From positions 74,464,001 through 74,528,000 of the forward strand of contig NC_072895.1 in the NCBI RefSeq assembly GCF_027943255.1: a DNA stretch of 64,000 nt. Direction: 5' to 3'. The notes beneath the pieces are model-generated. The model had not been told where the DNA came from. It worked only from the letters and a program-made list of their open reading frames with translations, and searched no databases. A program made the position numbers and the translations under genes. Below, in pieces: positions 11,871-22,270 of the stretch (the first letter of the stretch is position 1; each line of letters opens with the position of its first letter). Source of the DNA: Anastrepha obliqua. Its lineage: Eukaryota; Arthropoda; Insecta; Diptera; Tephritidae.

Positions 11871-12165
11871 GACACATTTTTTCGTGCGTGCAGCCTGTTA
11901 AATCGAATTATAAGACGTTATCACGTCAAAATTTTAACTTTTTTCAGCTGCGTTTTTTATTTCAGATCTGCTGAAGAGTTTTCTAAAATTCATTTTAATC
12001 AATATTTCATAATTAATTCTATCAAAAATTTTATCAATGAGTTTTTCAATGTTTAAATGTTATATCACTATAACATAATACGCATTTTGAATAAATAAAA
12101 AAAAATTTGAAGGGGCCCGCATCTCAAGTTTCCCCCGGGGCCCGAATACTCTCTCCACGGCCCTG
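11871..12165. other. hAT right-end subterminal region
   Basis: AT-rich sequence with a short open frame of no recognisable content (11847-12056), followed by the GC-rich hAT end (GGGGCCCGCATCTCAAG through CCACGGCCCTG). Confidence 0.6.
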
Positions 12166-13518
12166 CAAATGTGATAGCCAGCTCTCAGTACAACTTCGCA
12201 GATTTTTCAGATAAAACTAGCTGAAGCACCACCAGCTGTAGTAGCGGTTTCCGCTGCACCTCAGTTTGTTGGGCATACCCTGATAAGTAGTCTATAAAAC
12301 GAAAGTTAATTTTGTAAACATCTATAGAACTTGGAAATAATTAATTACATTACAAAAAGATGATTTTAGAGTAACAAGAAATTCCAGCTCTCTACTAGAG
12401 TGAACTCATGACCTCCTGGTATCAGAAAGGCGCTTTAGTGCTACTTGGGGAGTGCCACTCTACTTCAACAACTTCGCCTACCTACCTACTAGAATGAACT
12501 TTTAAGTTGGTTGTAGATATAGTTGTACCCAGGGTTCCGCGCTATGATTAAAAACGTGAACTGCGCACCAGCAATATCTTGTGACGTCAATGAAAAATTG
12601 AATTCAGCAAAAGTTTTATCAATATAGTCATAATTAAAGAAAAATAACAAAATAAAACAAAGACCACAAAAACAAAATCTGATGCTAATGTATGCTAATC
12701 AATACTAGACATTTAGTCTATGGAAATTTGTTGCGCAAATTTTCGCTACAGACAACTTTTCTATTAATTTAAAACTTCTGAGTGTGCAAGCGAAAAAATA
12801 TGTACTTACAAATACCAACAAATATTATATAATTTAATGGCTTAAGTTGGGTCTCAAGCCTGAGACGCCGAAGTGTCCACTTGACTGGCAATACGGAAAC
12901 CTGCAAGCATTGACTCAGCATTTGGAATAGTAGATTGTTGATGAGGCTTTTAAAGCGTAAATATTTAGCAATACAATGTAAATCAAATTAATTAAATTTA
13001 GTTAGGGTGATACATTTTAAAAGAAATTGTGGGATCAACAGCTGACAGATGAAGTGGAATTTTTAGTACTTGTAATTCAGCAGGAGTATATACGTACATA
13101 CAAAACCATATTTATGAATTTGTAGCTGGTTAAAAATTGCTAATGTGGAAAATATTAAAAGTAAGTAAAAAAAAATTGCTAGTGTGCTGAATGAATGAAT
13201 TCGTAAACAAAAAACATCTAAGCTCTATTGGCTTTTGTGGTATCTGCGGCCGACAAAGAGCGGTTGATTCTGCGGCCATTGACACACACGCGGAAGCCGC
13301 AATGAATTAAGCTTCGCTATGATAATGATTTTGTTGTTGTACCTGCAGTAGCATAAGAAAGTCATAGATTTGCTTTAATTTCCATTGTTACTATTGCGAA
13401 TGAAACAATTTAGTTTGTATTCGTGTGTTTTTATAGTGTTTATTAATTAATTTAAATGAATTTATGAAAATTTCGTAGACGCTTAAATGAAGTTGGTGAT
13501 ACAAAACAGTTGTTGGTA
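12166..13518. other. Non-coding spacer
   Basis: AT-rich unique-looking sequence without credible open frames. The only structured item I see is the tRNA-like stretch at 12393-12465. Confidence 0.5.
12393..12465 (-). pseudogene. tRNA-like sequence, possible degenerate SINE head
   Basis: On the minus strand, AGCACTAAAGCGCC, CTTTCTGATACC, AGGAGGTCATGAGTTCACTC run in the order D-arm, anticodon arm (GAT-like loop), variable region and T-arm. The T-arm resembles a B box with the usual GGTTCGA replaced by GAGTTCA. Acceptor-stem pairing is poor, so it is not a functional tRNA. It may be the head of a different, decayed tRNA-derived SINE. Confidence 0.35.
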
Positions 13519-14822
13519 CGAGGGGTGCCTTTTATATTTCGGGATTAGAGAACAAAAACAAATTCTAATTATCAAAAATCACTTTATTGTTTTTCAAAAT
13601 ATTCTCCATTAAGATCTATACACTTTTGCATGAGTTTGAACCAATTGTCGAAGCACTTTTGCCACTCTGAATGAGGTACCTCCAAAACATGCATTCTGAA
13701 TGCCGCAACCGCTTCTTCAGGTGTCGAAAAACGTTGACCTCTCAGTTTGTTTTTTACGTACGGGAATAAAAAGAAGTTATTCGGTGCCAAGTCAGGACTA
13801 TACGATGGATGACCCCCTACTTCGATGTTTAGGGTGCTCAAAAATGCAGTTGTTTGAGCCGATGTGTGAGAGCTCGCATTGTCCTGGTGAAGAGTGATCC
13901 GTCTTTGGCGATTGGTTTTCCTAATTTCTTGGAAGACAACTGGCAAACAAATGGTTGTGTACCACTCAGAATTTACTGTTCTGCGTTGTTCTAGTGGTAC
14001 GGTTGCGACATCGACATGTCCAGTTTTTCCGAAAAAACAGGCGACCATTTGCTTGGAAGTGCTTCGTGCGCGAACAACTTTTGTTGTATTTGGCTCATCT
14101 TGAAACACCCATACAGTCGACTGCTGTTTACTTTCGGGCTCATACGCGTAAATCCATGATTCATCACCTGTCACGATGTCATACGAGTATACGTGTTTCG
14201 GAGCCCCGCGATCGTATTTTTTGAGCATTTCCTTCGACCAATCGACACGAGCTTTTTTCTGAGCGATTGACAAATTGTGTGGGATTCAATGCGAACAAAT
14301 TTTTTTCACAGTCAAATGTTTATGCAATATTGAATGTATGCTGGTCCCAATAATGCCTAAGATTGTCTCAATCCCACGATAGGTCACATGACGATCTTGC
14401 AATATCAGTTCGCGCACAGCATCAATGGTTTTCGGAACAACAACTGATTTGGACGACCTTCACGAAATTCGTCTTGGAGTGAACTACGACCACGATTGAA
14501 TTCACCATACCATCGATAAACACTGGTCCTTGATGGAGCTTTATCGCCAAAAAAAATGAATTAAGTTCATCCATGCAATGTTGCTGAGTTAATCCACGTC
14601 GAAAGTTGTAAGAAATAATCGCACGAAAATGTTCACGATTTAATTCCATTTTTGGACCGAGATGAATCTTTAAGTTACTGTAAACAACACAAATATCGCT
14701 GGTATTTCAAAACGTTCTGAGTACGTAAAAGCTAAAAAATGTCAAACTTTGCGATACAGCTGTCAGTTACCAGATTACAACAGCAGGGTTGCCAAATCCC
14801 GAAATATAAAAGGCACCCCTCG
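13519..14822 (-). mobile_element. mariner copy A (CGAGGGGTGCC family), complete ends
   Basis: A 1304-bp mariner with terminal inverted repeats starting CGAGGGGTGCCTTTTATAT at both ends, between TA dinucleotides (13517-13518 and 14823-14824). It is the same family as 39297-40589 and 56323-57602. It carries one transposase gene on the minus strand, which is frameshifted. Confidence 0.95.
13584..14649 (-). pseudogene. mariner transposase, copy A, frameshifted
   Basis: DD34D mariner transposase, which would be about 350 residues if intact. It starts at 14649 (MELNREHFRA) with the helix-turn-helix region, and a run of extra T bases near 14552 shifts the frame after MDELNSFF. The 229-codon frame 13584-14273 carries TGDESWIYAYEPE (first Asp), HQDNASSHTS (second Asp) and YSPDLAPNNFF, where the third catalytic Asp (APND in the sister copies) has become Asn. 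A short insertion near 14180 relative to the other copies adds residues before TGDES. It is dead as a transposase. Confidence 0.93.
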
Positions 14823-14935
14823 TATTTGGTTTTACGACCACGTGTTGCTAGTTTCATGCATACGAGTATAATGTGAGAGCACGCCCAAGCGTAGACGGGA
14901 GTATGTATTCATAGTTTTAAGTATGTATGTGTTGG

Positions 14936-15268
14936 CCGCCGTAGCCGAATAGTTGGTGCGTGACTACCACACGGCATTCAGAGAGAACGTAGGTTCGAAT
15001 AACGGTGAAAGACCAAAAAGAAGAAAACGTTTTTTCTAATAGCGGTCGCTTCTCGGCAGTCAATAGCAAACCTCGGAGTGAATTTCTGTCACGAAAAAGC
15101 TCCTCATAAAAAATATCTGCCGTTCGGAGTCGGCTTGAAACTGTAGGTCCCTCCATTTGTGGAACAACGTCAAGACGCACGCCACAAATAGGAGGAGGAG
15201 CTCGGCCAAACACCCAAAAAGGCTGTACGCGCTAACTATATATATATATATATATACATACATACATA
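14936..15268 (+). mobile_element. tRNA-derived SINE, full length, 10-bp TSD
   Basis: It begins CCGCCGTAGCCGAATAG with an A-box-like TAGCCGAATAGTTGG, and has a B-box-like GGTTCGAATAACGG about 45 bp later. The conserved body contains CTGCCGTTCGGAGTCGGC and GTAGGTCCCTCCATTTGTGG, and the 3' end is a (TA)n/(CATA)n tail. The direct repeat TATGTGTTGG flanks it (14926-14935 and 15269-15278). It belongs to the family found about ten times in this window. Pol III boxes plus target duplications make SINE identity firm. Confidence 0.9.
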
Positions 15269-15278
15269 TATGTGTTGG

Positions 15279-15859
15279 AATATCTTAACTTATAAATGAA
15301 TATTTCATTAGATTAAAGCGATTGAAAATGTCATTTAAACGCATAATATTTGATAATATGATGATATTTCCAAGGTTACTACGAAACTTGAATATTTCTA
15401 TGAAAGTATTTGTCTCTGAGTCGTTAAGTGTTAAGCGCTAAGTGTTATATAAAATAAGTTGGCTTGAATTAAAATCCTCTCTGGCTCAACATCGCTTATC
15501 TTAGGTCGTCTCGCAGCATATCCGTTAAGGTGACTTTACTTCGACACTTCAAGTTGAGTCTACTGGCGATTTCTAAAAGTCTTTTTCAACAAACAGCTCA
15601 TCGAAGTTTTATCTCGCGCGAACCATGTTTTAGTTCATTTTACTGCTAGGATCCACAAACATTTTAGCAAAATCAAGGCCTCGCGTGGGTCTACCGATGG
15701 TAGAAGTATTTTCACTAACATTTTGAGCGTTATCCTAGGCCAGAAGGGTCTGGGGTTGGGACTTGAGTTCAAGCGTAGAAACTATTCAGGGCTTTCTGTT
15801 TCCACAAATTAAGAAGAAAGACAGAACAGCTTTTAAAATAAGGTGGATGAAAGAAAAGG
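15279..15859. other. Spacer, probably decayed LINE in its right part
   Basis: No intact frame. From about 15640 the plus strand may continue the LINE remnant that becomes recognisable at 15860, but the residues are too eroded to align. Confidence 0.35.
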
Positions 15860-16110
15860 AACTTACTTAAGCTCTCTCTTTCAAGCGAATACTCACAGAC
15901 CACCGTACTATTGGGCATATGACCGACAAGTTTCGAACGCTGCATGATGATTTATGTAGGAGCTGTAGAGATGAAGAAAAAATAGAGCCTATTCCTGTGA
16001 GAATGGCAAGCACTTCGTGGAATGAGCTTCCGATTTCTGGATAACAACTTCTTCGAGGATTTGTGTAACTTAAAGACAAGCAAGAGGTGTCTTGAAGATT
16101 TTATAATATC
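15860..16110 (+). pseudogene. Eroded C-terminus of an RNase-H-type LINE ORF2
   Basis: The plus strand reads ILTDHRTIGHMTDKFRTLHDD then CRSCRDEEKIE, matching the (L)TGHxxxxxH...C..C..(E)xE pattern of I/LOA/jockey-like ORF2 ends. It then continues as LLRGFV after a stop. The final H..CPA portion is replaced by unrelated residues and several stops are present. The minus-strand frame 15867-16079 is its shadow. Confidence 0.55.
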
Positions 16111-16915
16111 TTATAAAAGATCTATATAAAAGAATTCAAATTTCTATATTGCTAACAAAAGGTTTTTGAAAACTGCTTTCAGTACGAGATTACACTGAGT
16201 GATGATACGAGTGAAACTTTAAAGATATTAGAGGTATTGAAAGAATCAAAAATTCTAATTGCGTTAAGGTTGACTATAAACAAATTCCAAGTTCTTGCTT
16301 TTAGAGCTTGAAATGCGCTGAATATACCTCCACTTGTGGATCCGGGATTTTTTAAAGTTTCTCTGCCATCCTTAAGACGGTTAAATTTATTGGCAAAAAG
16401 GGTTTGTAGTTTCACTTTTATCGCACGTGATACTCGTAGCATCGCAAGTACATAGAAAATATTGTCTTTGGTTTGCATAATATTCATAAATAAAATGTTT
16501 TCGGAAATACAAAGAAACAAAGATACTAATAATTAATGAAGAAAACTGGTTAAAATATCAATGACGTCATCAGTAGTTGTGGCTGAGCGCAGAACACTTC
16601 AAAATATGCAAAAAATAGAGAAGATAGGCCGGTTTTCATACCATAGAAAATATTTCCACTTAGGCTTCACAATAATTATGCAAGAGGGTTGGCTGGACCA
16701 GCATCACAAACCAATCACTCAATAAGTAAGAATAACTAATACATGCATACTTAAAAAGTAAAAGAAAAAAATATAATTATAATATGTATTATTAAATAAA
16801 AAATAATAATTATATATAATTATTATAAAAAAAATTTAAAAATAAATTAAACTTGAGTCTACAATTTGTTCACCCATTAGCCTATAATGTTTCTCGCACG
16901 TAGCTAAAGGTTAAA
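16111..16915. other. Spacer, no gene recognised
   Basis: AT-rich. A 113-codon minus-strand frame (16179-16520) shows no family resemblance I can name. The right part is low-complexity A/T. Confidence 0.4.
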
Positions 16916-16929
16916 TCGAAGGATCGATA

Positions 16930-17709
16930 TTCAAAATGAACTCAGTAGTTGGCTCCTGAGGCACATTGCTCAATTTTTAATACAATCTACATTTCCAAAT
17001 TAGCACAAAAGTAATATATGAGTTATTTATTCCATCCTTAAACACTGTTACCGCTTCTTGTGTTGCCTCATCGGTCATTACTTTGGCCATTTCTTGGCTA
17101 TGACCAGTCATATGTAGAGATATTTCACGTGATTAGCGTCAGGGCTCTATTGATGTTGTCATGCAATTCATATAAATTGTGTTTACCTTGTGTAAGTCTC
17201 TTCATCATGTCCTGCCCAGGCCGTGGAGAGAGTATTCGGGCCCCGGGAGAAACTTGAGATGCGGGCCTCTTCAAATTATGTCTAATTCATATAATTCGAA
17301 TTACTTTCGAGTCCGGGCCCCTCTGAAAACTCCGGGCCCGGGGGAAAAAGTACCCGTTGATAGAGCTTCTACGTAACTGTTGGGACTCCTATGATTACTA
17401 ATTCCATCCACAAGTCTAGAGACATCTTCCCTCCATACGCGGTATTTGGAAATGTTGCCGTCAAATACCGGCAGTGCTTTAAAAACGTCCAGGTTGATAT
17501 CGGTTGGGTTGGTATAGGTATGTTATGTTGACTGGTTCCAATTGTTCTGCTGCTTGTGGAATCATTGCTGGATTAACTTGGATCTGATGTATCCAGGCTC
17601 TTAATGTTGCATTTTCTGCTAGGATACTCTCAAGCATTACTTGCAAATTGGCTATCTGCTGAATCATGGTGTTCACGTCGATTTGTTCCATAACGTCAAT
17701 GGTGTTCAA
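16930..17709 (-). pseudogene. gag of gypsy-like element, broken by MITE and frameshifts
   Basis: The frame opens at 17709 (MNTIDVMEQIDVNTMIQQIA), a coiled-coil-like N-terminus, and shifts near 17490. Beyond that, VFKALPVFDGNISKYRVWRE matches the start of the errantivirus gag core, which usually reads LPxFxG...WRxxV. After the inserted MITE the frame resumes with MMKRLTQGKHNLYELHD, then EMAKVMTDEATQEAV after another shift. Roughly 45 residues expected at the MITE position are missing. It is non-functional. Confidence 0.65.
17217..17357. mobile_element. Short hAT MITE made of the two ends of the 7.4-12.2 kb element
   Basis: The left part CAGGCCGTGGAGAGAGTATT matches the right end of the large hAT inverted. 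The right part (CTCTGAAAACTCCGGGCCCG, GGGGGAAAAAGTACCC) matches its left end inverted. Only about 35 bp of AT-rich sequence separates them. It is a 141-bp non-autonomous derivative inserted in the gypsy-like gag. No clear 8-bp target duplication is visible. Confidence 0.85.
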
Positions 17710-18023
17710 ATTTATTCGTGAATTAAGTTTATTACGTTTCTCCTAAAATTTTCTCATCTGCTCCTTTCTATGACAAATAGATCACTGTTTTTATTTTTTT
17801 TATGGAAGAAACACGAATAGTTTTTCTATCACTAAATTTTTTATTTCTTTGGTCACTGTATTTTCACTTCTTTTCCTTACAGCCTTTATTTTTTTACATA
17901 AGGTTTTGTCCTTTATTATGAAGGATTATGTATGTATGTCCTTTCTGCGACAAGGATGACTATTTATTTGGTCCGCTCACTGGAGCATCAATGTATATAT
18001 ATGATACTCCTGGCAGGATCACC

Positions 18024-18346
18024 AGTTAAGGACTTGGAAGATAGTTAAGGACTTGCTTGACTTGGGAAAAATATAAAAAAATATTTTTTGAATTTAATTT
18101 TAGGGTAGTTCTTAACACTATGTTAATACTGGACTGACTGCCAACATATTTGATAGTCGTATTTATACTTATACCTCATCTTACTGTTTCAGGTACACGA
18201 CTTGTATATTAGTTTCTTTGTTTGCTATTTATCTTTTGTTATTCTTAAAATAAATATGTTTGGATTTGTTGAGCCCTGCATAATTATACTTAGAATTTAC
18301 TTAACTATTTTTATTTCTTATTTGTGAATGATATCATTCCTTAACT
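18024..18346 (-). repeat. Long terminal repeat, 323 bp
   Basis: Ends are the 9-bp inverted repeat AGTTAAGGA...TCCTTAACT. The inner edge carries a duplicated AGTTAAGGACTTG (18024-18036 and 18043-18055), so the true boundary could be either copy. TGGTGATCCTGCCAGG follows in the minus direction, in the position expected of a primer-binding site, but I cannot match it to a tRNA. No second LTR is in the window. Confidence 0.65.
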
Positions 18347-18349
18347 AGT

Positions 18350-18610
18350 TTAGAATCCTGGTGAAACACCAAAATGAAGAAAAAGTTTTACCTAAAGCGG
18401 TCGCCCCTCGGCAGGTAATGGCAAGCCTCCGTGTGTATTTCTGTTTCTGCCATGAAAAAGCTCCTCATAAAAAATATCTGCCGTTCGGAGTCGGCTTGAA
18501 ACTGTAGGTCCCTCCATTTGTGGAACAACGTCAAGACGCACGCCACAAATAGGAGGAGGCGCTCGGCCAAACACCCAAAAAGGGTGTACGCGCCAAATAT
18601 ATATAATATA
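18350..18610 (+). mobile_element. tRNA-derived SINE, 5'-truncated
   Basis: It starts at the B-box/leader junction (GAATCCTGGTGAAACACC) and continues through the conserved body to AAGGGTGTACGCGCCAAATATATATAAT. The A box is missing. It directly adjoins the LTR at 18346, which suggests that the gypsy-like element was inserted in, or recombined at, this SINE. Confidence 0.88.
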
Positions 18611-20307
18611 TAATATATATATGCTGCATAAATCGAATAAAAAAAATATAACTTGTTTTTTCACGATAAACATTAATTGATTAATAGAAAAGTAATATAT
18701 TTTTGTAAACATTTCTTCAATGAATACCGTTCGCCTCCTATACAATTACGAATATGTCTGTTACGCCCTTATAACCGAAACTGATAATAAATACCCATAT
18801 TTGTTAACAACTATATTTTACAACGGTAAACATGCTAAAAATAATCACCAGAGCATGTACGCGTTAGCTTATCAGGTAATTGTCATCCGATGTAGACAGC
18901 AATGAAGTAGACAAAACGTGCACCTCCACCCAGTGCAATATGTTAGCACAACAACAAGTAAAAGTAAAATCACGTAGCGTCTGCAGCTGTGTAAAGCAAA
19001 AATAAATATACGAGTATACATATATATTTCATAACAAACATAAACAAACAATAAGTAAAAATGTTATGAATTAATAATTACCTTCAGCGTTGTCATAATG
19101 ATCATAGTCATTATGACCAAAAATATGTAACTATGATACAATATATAGTATATATGGATATTTGTGATTACTACTCGTAGATATTTTTTTTAGCTGCATG
19201 CCAAGAATATACGTCTTGTGATGACAGAACCGATTCTCCTCTGCTTTTGTGATCAACACAATATTTGAGAATGATTAGAGCGACGCTCTTGCTTGAGGGA
19301 CGAGCGAGTACATGAAGAGAAGAGTAAGGTATGGCGCTCAAGTGACTTTGGTGTGTGACTTCTTTAATACGAGTACATAAATACATATGTATATACATAT
19401 TTGGCTACCAGGTCAAAACCTGTTGAGGGATGCTTTTTTTCTTGCTGCTCAGCTGCGGTATTGCTCCTCTCTTGCTTTTATTACTTATAGAGTTTTGTTG
19501 CTTATGGAGTTATAATTGTTTTTGTTCTGCTAAGTCGCGCAATGGTGTTTATATTCCTTTTGATATTCTTTCCAATGCCACATTGCTGTCGCCGTCACAA
19601 TCATCGTCGCAGTTGTAGTCTCAGTCAGCTGTAGTAGTTGTCATCATGCTGTTTTTGTTTTCGTCACTCTAACGATGATCACAACAACAAAGCACTTTAA
19701 GCAATAAAAATTCATATATAAATGTGAATTTGTCACAGCGAATCTTGACAGTAAAATATCAAAATTTGTACCGCACAGGTCGTCGAGTGAATGCAGCTAA
19801 TTTTCAATTTGAAGGAAAATAATTATTGAAAGTGTGAATTGAAATCAAAGAATATCGTTTCGAGAGACAAAAACAAAAACAAAAACAACTAAGCAAAAAA
19901 ATGCAAGCATCATAAATGAACATCCGCTATCGAATTAAAAATGCAAAAATACTGAAATTTGCAAACATTTTTTATGATCATATTGGCTGTGATAATTAAT
20001 TGTATAAATTTGTGGATATTTGATAATTGGTTAAAAAAATTTGAAAAAAAGAAAAATAGAAACGAAAATTTGTCAACTAAAAAAGCAGTGGTAAATGAAA
20101 CTAGCGCTAATCGAGCAAAACAGGAGTGTGTCCAAATTTTTCAATACCCACATTTTTATTCAATTTCGTTGTGCTCATTTCAAGGTGTGCCGACGTAAAT
20201 ACATAGTTTTGTAAACAAATTCAAATCATTACAAGGACATACTTCGGGCAACTTACTTTGAGTGTCTTCGAATTTCAAGTGTTTGGAACGGAAAACAAAT
20301 ATCAGTA
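18611..20307. other. Region upstream of the host start codon, probable 5' flank/UTR
   Basis: AT-rich with (AT)n tracts. No transposon remnant is recognised. Near 19870 there is an (ACAAAA)n run of the sort common in fly 5' UTRs. A TCAGT initiator-like word occurs at 19620 and again just before the ATG (20302). I cannot place the transcription start. Short open frames here (18720-18905, 19430-19618, 19959-20198) have no recognisable content. Confidence 0.4.
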
Positions 20308-20316
20308 ATGGCCAAA
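20308..20316 (+). CDS. Host gene exon 1 (coding part): secreted protein start
   Basis: ATGGCCAAA followed immediately by GTGAGT, a strong 5' splice-donor match, at 20317. The exon encodes Met-Ala-Lys and ends in phase 0. Joining it to the phase-0 acceptor at 37864 gives Met-Ala-Lys followed by FVVIALCVFASLAAHNLC, a textbook signal peptide with positive n-region and hydrophobic core. Exon 2 otherwise lacks an upstream ATG, so such a first exon is required. The linkage is inferred over 17.5 kb and needs transcript support, because another upstream mini-exon could serve instead. Confidence 0.55.
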
Positions 20317-20741
20317 GTGAGTTAAAAAATATTTAAGTCACTTTCAATTATAAAGATTTTGTTGTTGGAATATTTCTACCAATAAATCTTGTATTTATTT
20401 ATCTTATACAAAATAAACTGAAAGAAATATCTTAAAGCTACTAACATATACTTAGCTACATATATATATTGCACTAGATTAAAAAGGCGGTCAACTCCAA
20501 AAACTTTGTTTGTAAATTTAATTTTTTATTTTATTACTACCATATTGCTTTGGGCAATTACTTATTAGGTGCGCCACTAAGTTCCCGCTGTTTGCCAATA
20601 GATGCCGCCAGCAGTGTGTGCTAGTCGATTCTAACATAACCTAAACGTCATAAACCAAGCTTAGACATATGGTAAACAAACCGTTTGACTGACACATTAG
20701 TGATTTTGTTTTGGTATCATATGTACACGTTTGTTGTAAAA

Positions 20742-22220
20742 ATGTCTGATTTTGTGCCGAATAATCGTAATTTGCGGGAAGTGTTGATTTTCCTCTTTCA
20801 CTCGAAAAAAACGGCAGCTGAAGCACATCGAGAGCTACAAAAAATTTATGAAGATGCTGCTTTAAGTGGAACAACGAGCCGAGATTGGTTCCTGGGTGCT
20901 GCAAAGACGGTGATTTTAATGTTGACGACCGCCCGCGTGGAGGAAGGCCAAAAACCTTCGAAGACGCTGAATGGGAGGCATTGCTCAATGAGAATCCATG
21001 TCAAATGCAAGAAGAGCTTGCTTCACTATTAGAAGTTACCCGTCAATCCATTTCCAAGCGATTGCATGCTTTGGAGATGATTCAGAAACAGGGGTTAGGT
21101 TAGGTTAGCCTGGTTGGCAATAAGCCACGCATAGACCTTTTGGTCCCTCCGCTTTTGAGACGTCTTCCAGACCCTCAAACAGTCGAGCTCCCAGGCATCT
21201 TGGTCGCGTTTTTAATAATGCCGGACAAACGCACAGAAGGTGTTCTAAAGTTTCCTCAACATCCTCTCTGCATTTTCTGCATTTGTCCGTGTTAGCAATT
21301 CCTATCTTGTATGCATGTGTAGCCAATAGATTATGACCTATTAGCATGCCTATGATAGTTCTGCAGTCCTTTCGCGAGAGCGTAAGTACGAATTGAGTCA
21401 GTTTTTTGTCGTTAGTTCTACACATGACTTTTGCTGTTTTGCATGTGGTCAGGTTAGCTTCCACTTGCCTTTTCATGTGGTCGTCCATTTCATTGTATAT
21501 TGTGTTTAGCGGTTTTGGTATGTCATTCTCTTGCTCAAAAGGTAGTCTAACAGCACTTTTTGCTATCTCATCTACTATTTCGTTCCCCATAATGCCTTTG
21601 TGACCAGGTACCCAGTAGATATGCAGCCTACTGTTTGCGGCTAGCCTTTCTATGGCCTCCCTGCTCCGTGGAACATTTTTGGACTTAATACAATATGAGC
21701 TTATTGCTCTTACTGCAGCTTGACTATCCACATATATATTAATTGTTGAGTTCTTTCTTGTTCTAGCGTAGGCTAGCTCCGCGGCTTTCCCCACAGCGAA
21801 AACTTCCGCTTGGAAAATACTGCTGTGGTCTGGCAGTTTGATACGCTGCCTTATTCCTAGTTTTGAGCAGTAAATACCCGCTCCCACTTCTTCTAGAGTT
21901 TTAGAGCCGTCCTGCGAGAGGTGTCCTCAGAAACACGGGACTTGGGTTCCTTATGAGTTTAAACCAAGAGATGTTGAAGGTCGTTTTTTCGCCTGTGAAC
22001 AACTGCTCCAGCGGCAAAAAAGGAAAGGTTTTCTTATTCTCCATATTCTCCAGATATTGCGCCGGTATAGCTGACCAGCAGTTCCATTTATATGAAGACA
22101 TCAAAAAATGGCTTGATCCGGGGATAGCCTCAAAATTGAACAGTTTTACCGCGACGGTATACGAGATCTACCAGAAAGATGGGAAAAATGATTCACTTGT
22201 AACCATTTTTTCAGAATAAA
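20742..22220 (+). pseudogene. mariner transposase, internally deleted and LINE-interrupted
   Basis: It starts at 20742 (MSDFVPNNRNLREVLIF), the N-terminal helix-turn-helix region of an irritans-type mariner transposase. A frameshift near 20885 precedes RGGRPKTFEDAEWEALL and LEVTRQSISKRLHALEMIQK. After the LINE the frame resumes with GTWVPYEFKPRD and ACEQLLQRQKRKG. A large deletion then removes the region with the first two catalytic Asp residues, joining to a PYSPDIAP-like remnant and LADQQFHLYEDIKKWLD, the C-terminal segment. The remaining reading frame ends in stops near 22140. Confidence 0.88.
21091..21926 (-). mobile_element. 5'-truncated RNase-H LINE inserted in mariner
   Basis: Minus-strand LINE carrying one open frame (21105-21887, 260 codons) with an RNase H domain: DGSKTLE (first Asp), AEVFAVGKAAELA (Glu), YVDSQAAVRA (Asp) and VPGHKGIMGNEIVDEIA (His/Asp). 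The C-terminal LIGHNLLATHAYKIGIA...C..C...EETLEHLL.CPAL zinc-like motif follows. The 3' end is GGTTAGGTTAGGTTAGCC on the plus strand. TCAGAAACA flanks it (21082-21090 and 21927-21935), and mariner codons continue across the repeat. I/LOA-type affiliation is likely. Only the ORF2 end is present. Confidence 0.9.
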
Positions 22221-22270
22221 GTTGTATTTTCATCAAAAAAAAAACAGCGAGAACTTAGTTGCACACTTAA

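Larger units (their letters stand above)
7409..12165 (+). mobile_element. Large hAT-family element with GC-rich ends and internal repeats
   Basis: The right end reads inward CAGGGCCGTGGAGAGAG, a hAT-type start. The left end is a GC-rich block with CCCCCGGGCCCGGAG (7436-7450). Both end blocks recur, joined almost directly, in the short element at 17217-17357, which defines the boundaries. Inside are a 5'-deleted hAT transposase (7690-8927), an (AACAT)n array, a higher-order tandem array and a 19-bp minisatellite. No 8-bp target duplication is visible (ACAAGTTT against CAAATGTG). The 4.76-kb length is far above what a transposase needs and is due to the repeats. Confidence 0.75.
16920..18346 (-). 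mobile_element. Gypsy/errantivirus-like LTR retrotransposon, 5' portion
   Basis: Reading on the minus strand: 5' LTR (18024-18346), leader (17710-18023), then a broken gag (to about 16920). The pol and env regions and 3' LTR are absent. AGTTA...TAACT LTR termini and the gag style place it with the gypsy/errantivirus group of insect endogenous retroelements. A hAT MITE (17217-17357) sits inside gag. SINE sequence begins immediately beyond the LTR at about 18350. Confidence 0.75.
20565..22270 (+). mobile_element. mariner with deleted transposase, split by a LINE
   Basis: Terminal inverted repeats match at 22 of 26 positions (20565-20590, starting TTAGGTGCGCCACTAAG; 22245-22270, its inverted partner), with TA on both outer sides (20563-20564, 22271-22272). 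The transposase runs on the plus strand and is interrupted by the minus-strand LINE at 21091-21926. It is the same subfamily as the fragment at 36840-37470. Confidence 0.9.

Noticed and set aside
7401..12173. 8-bp target duplication of the large hAT
   Set aside because: ACAAGTTT and CAAATGTG do not match under any small shift I tried.
12393..12465. Functional tRNA gene
   Set aside because: Acceptor-stem pairing and the B box are poor. Kept only as a low-confidence tRNA-like relic.
13700..14224. Plus-strand frames over mariner copy A (repeated over copies B and C)
   Set aside because: The same antisense frames recur in all three copies only because the transposase sequence is conserved.
18720..18905. 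61-codon frame as an upstream host exon
   Set aside because: It lies over 1.4 kb from the inferred start codon with no donor site in frame and no domain content.
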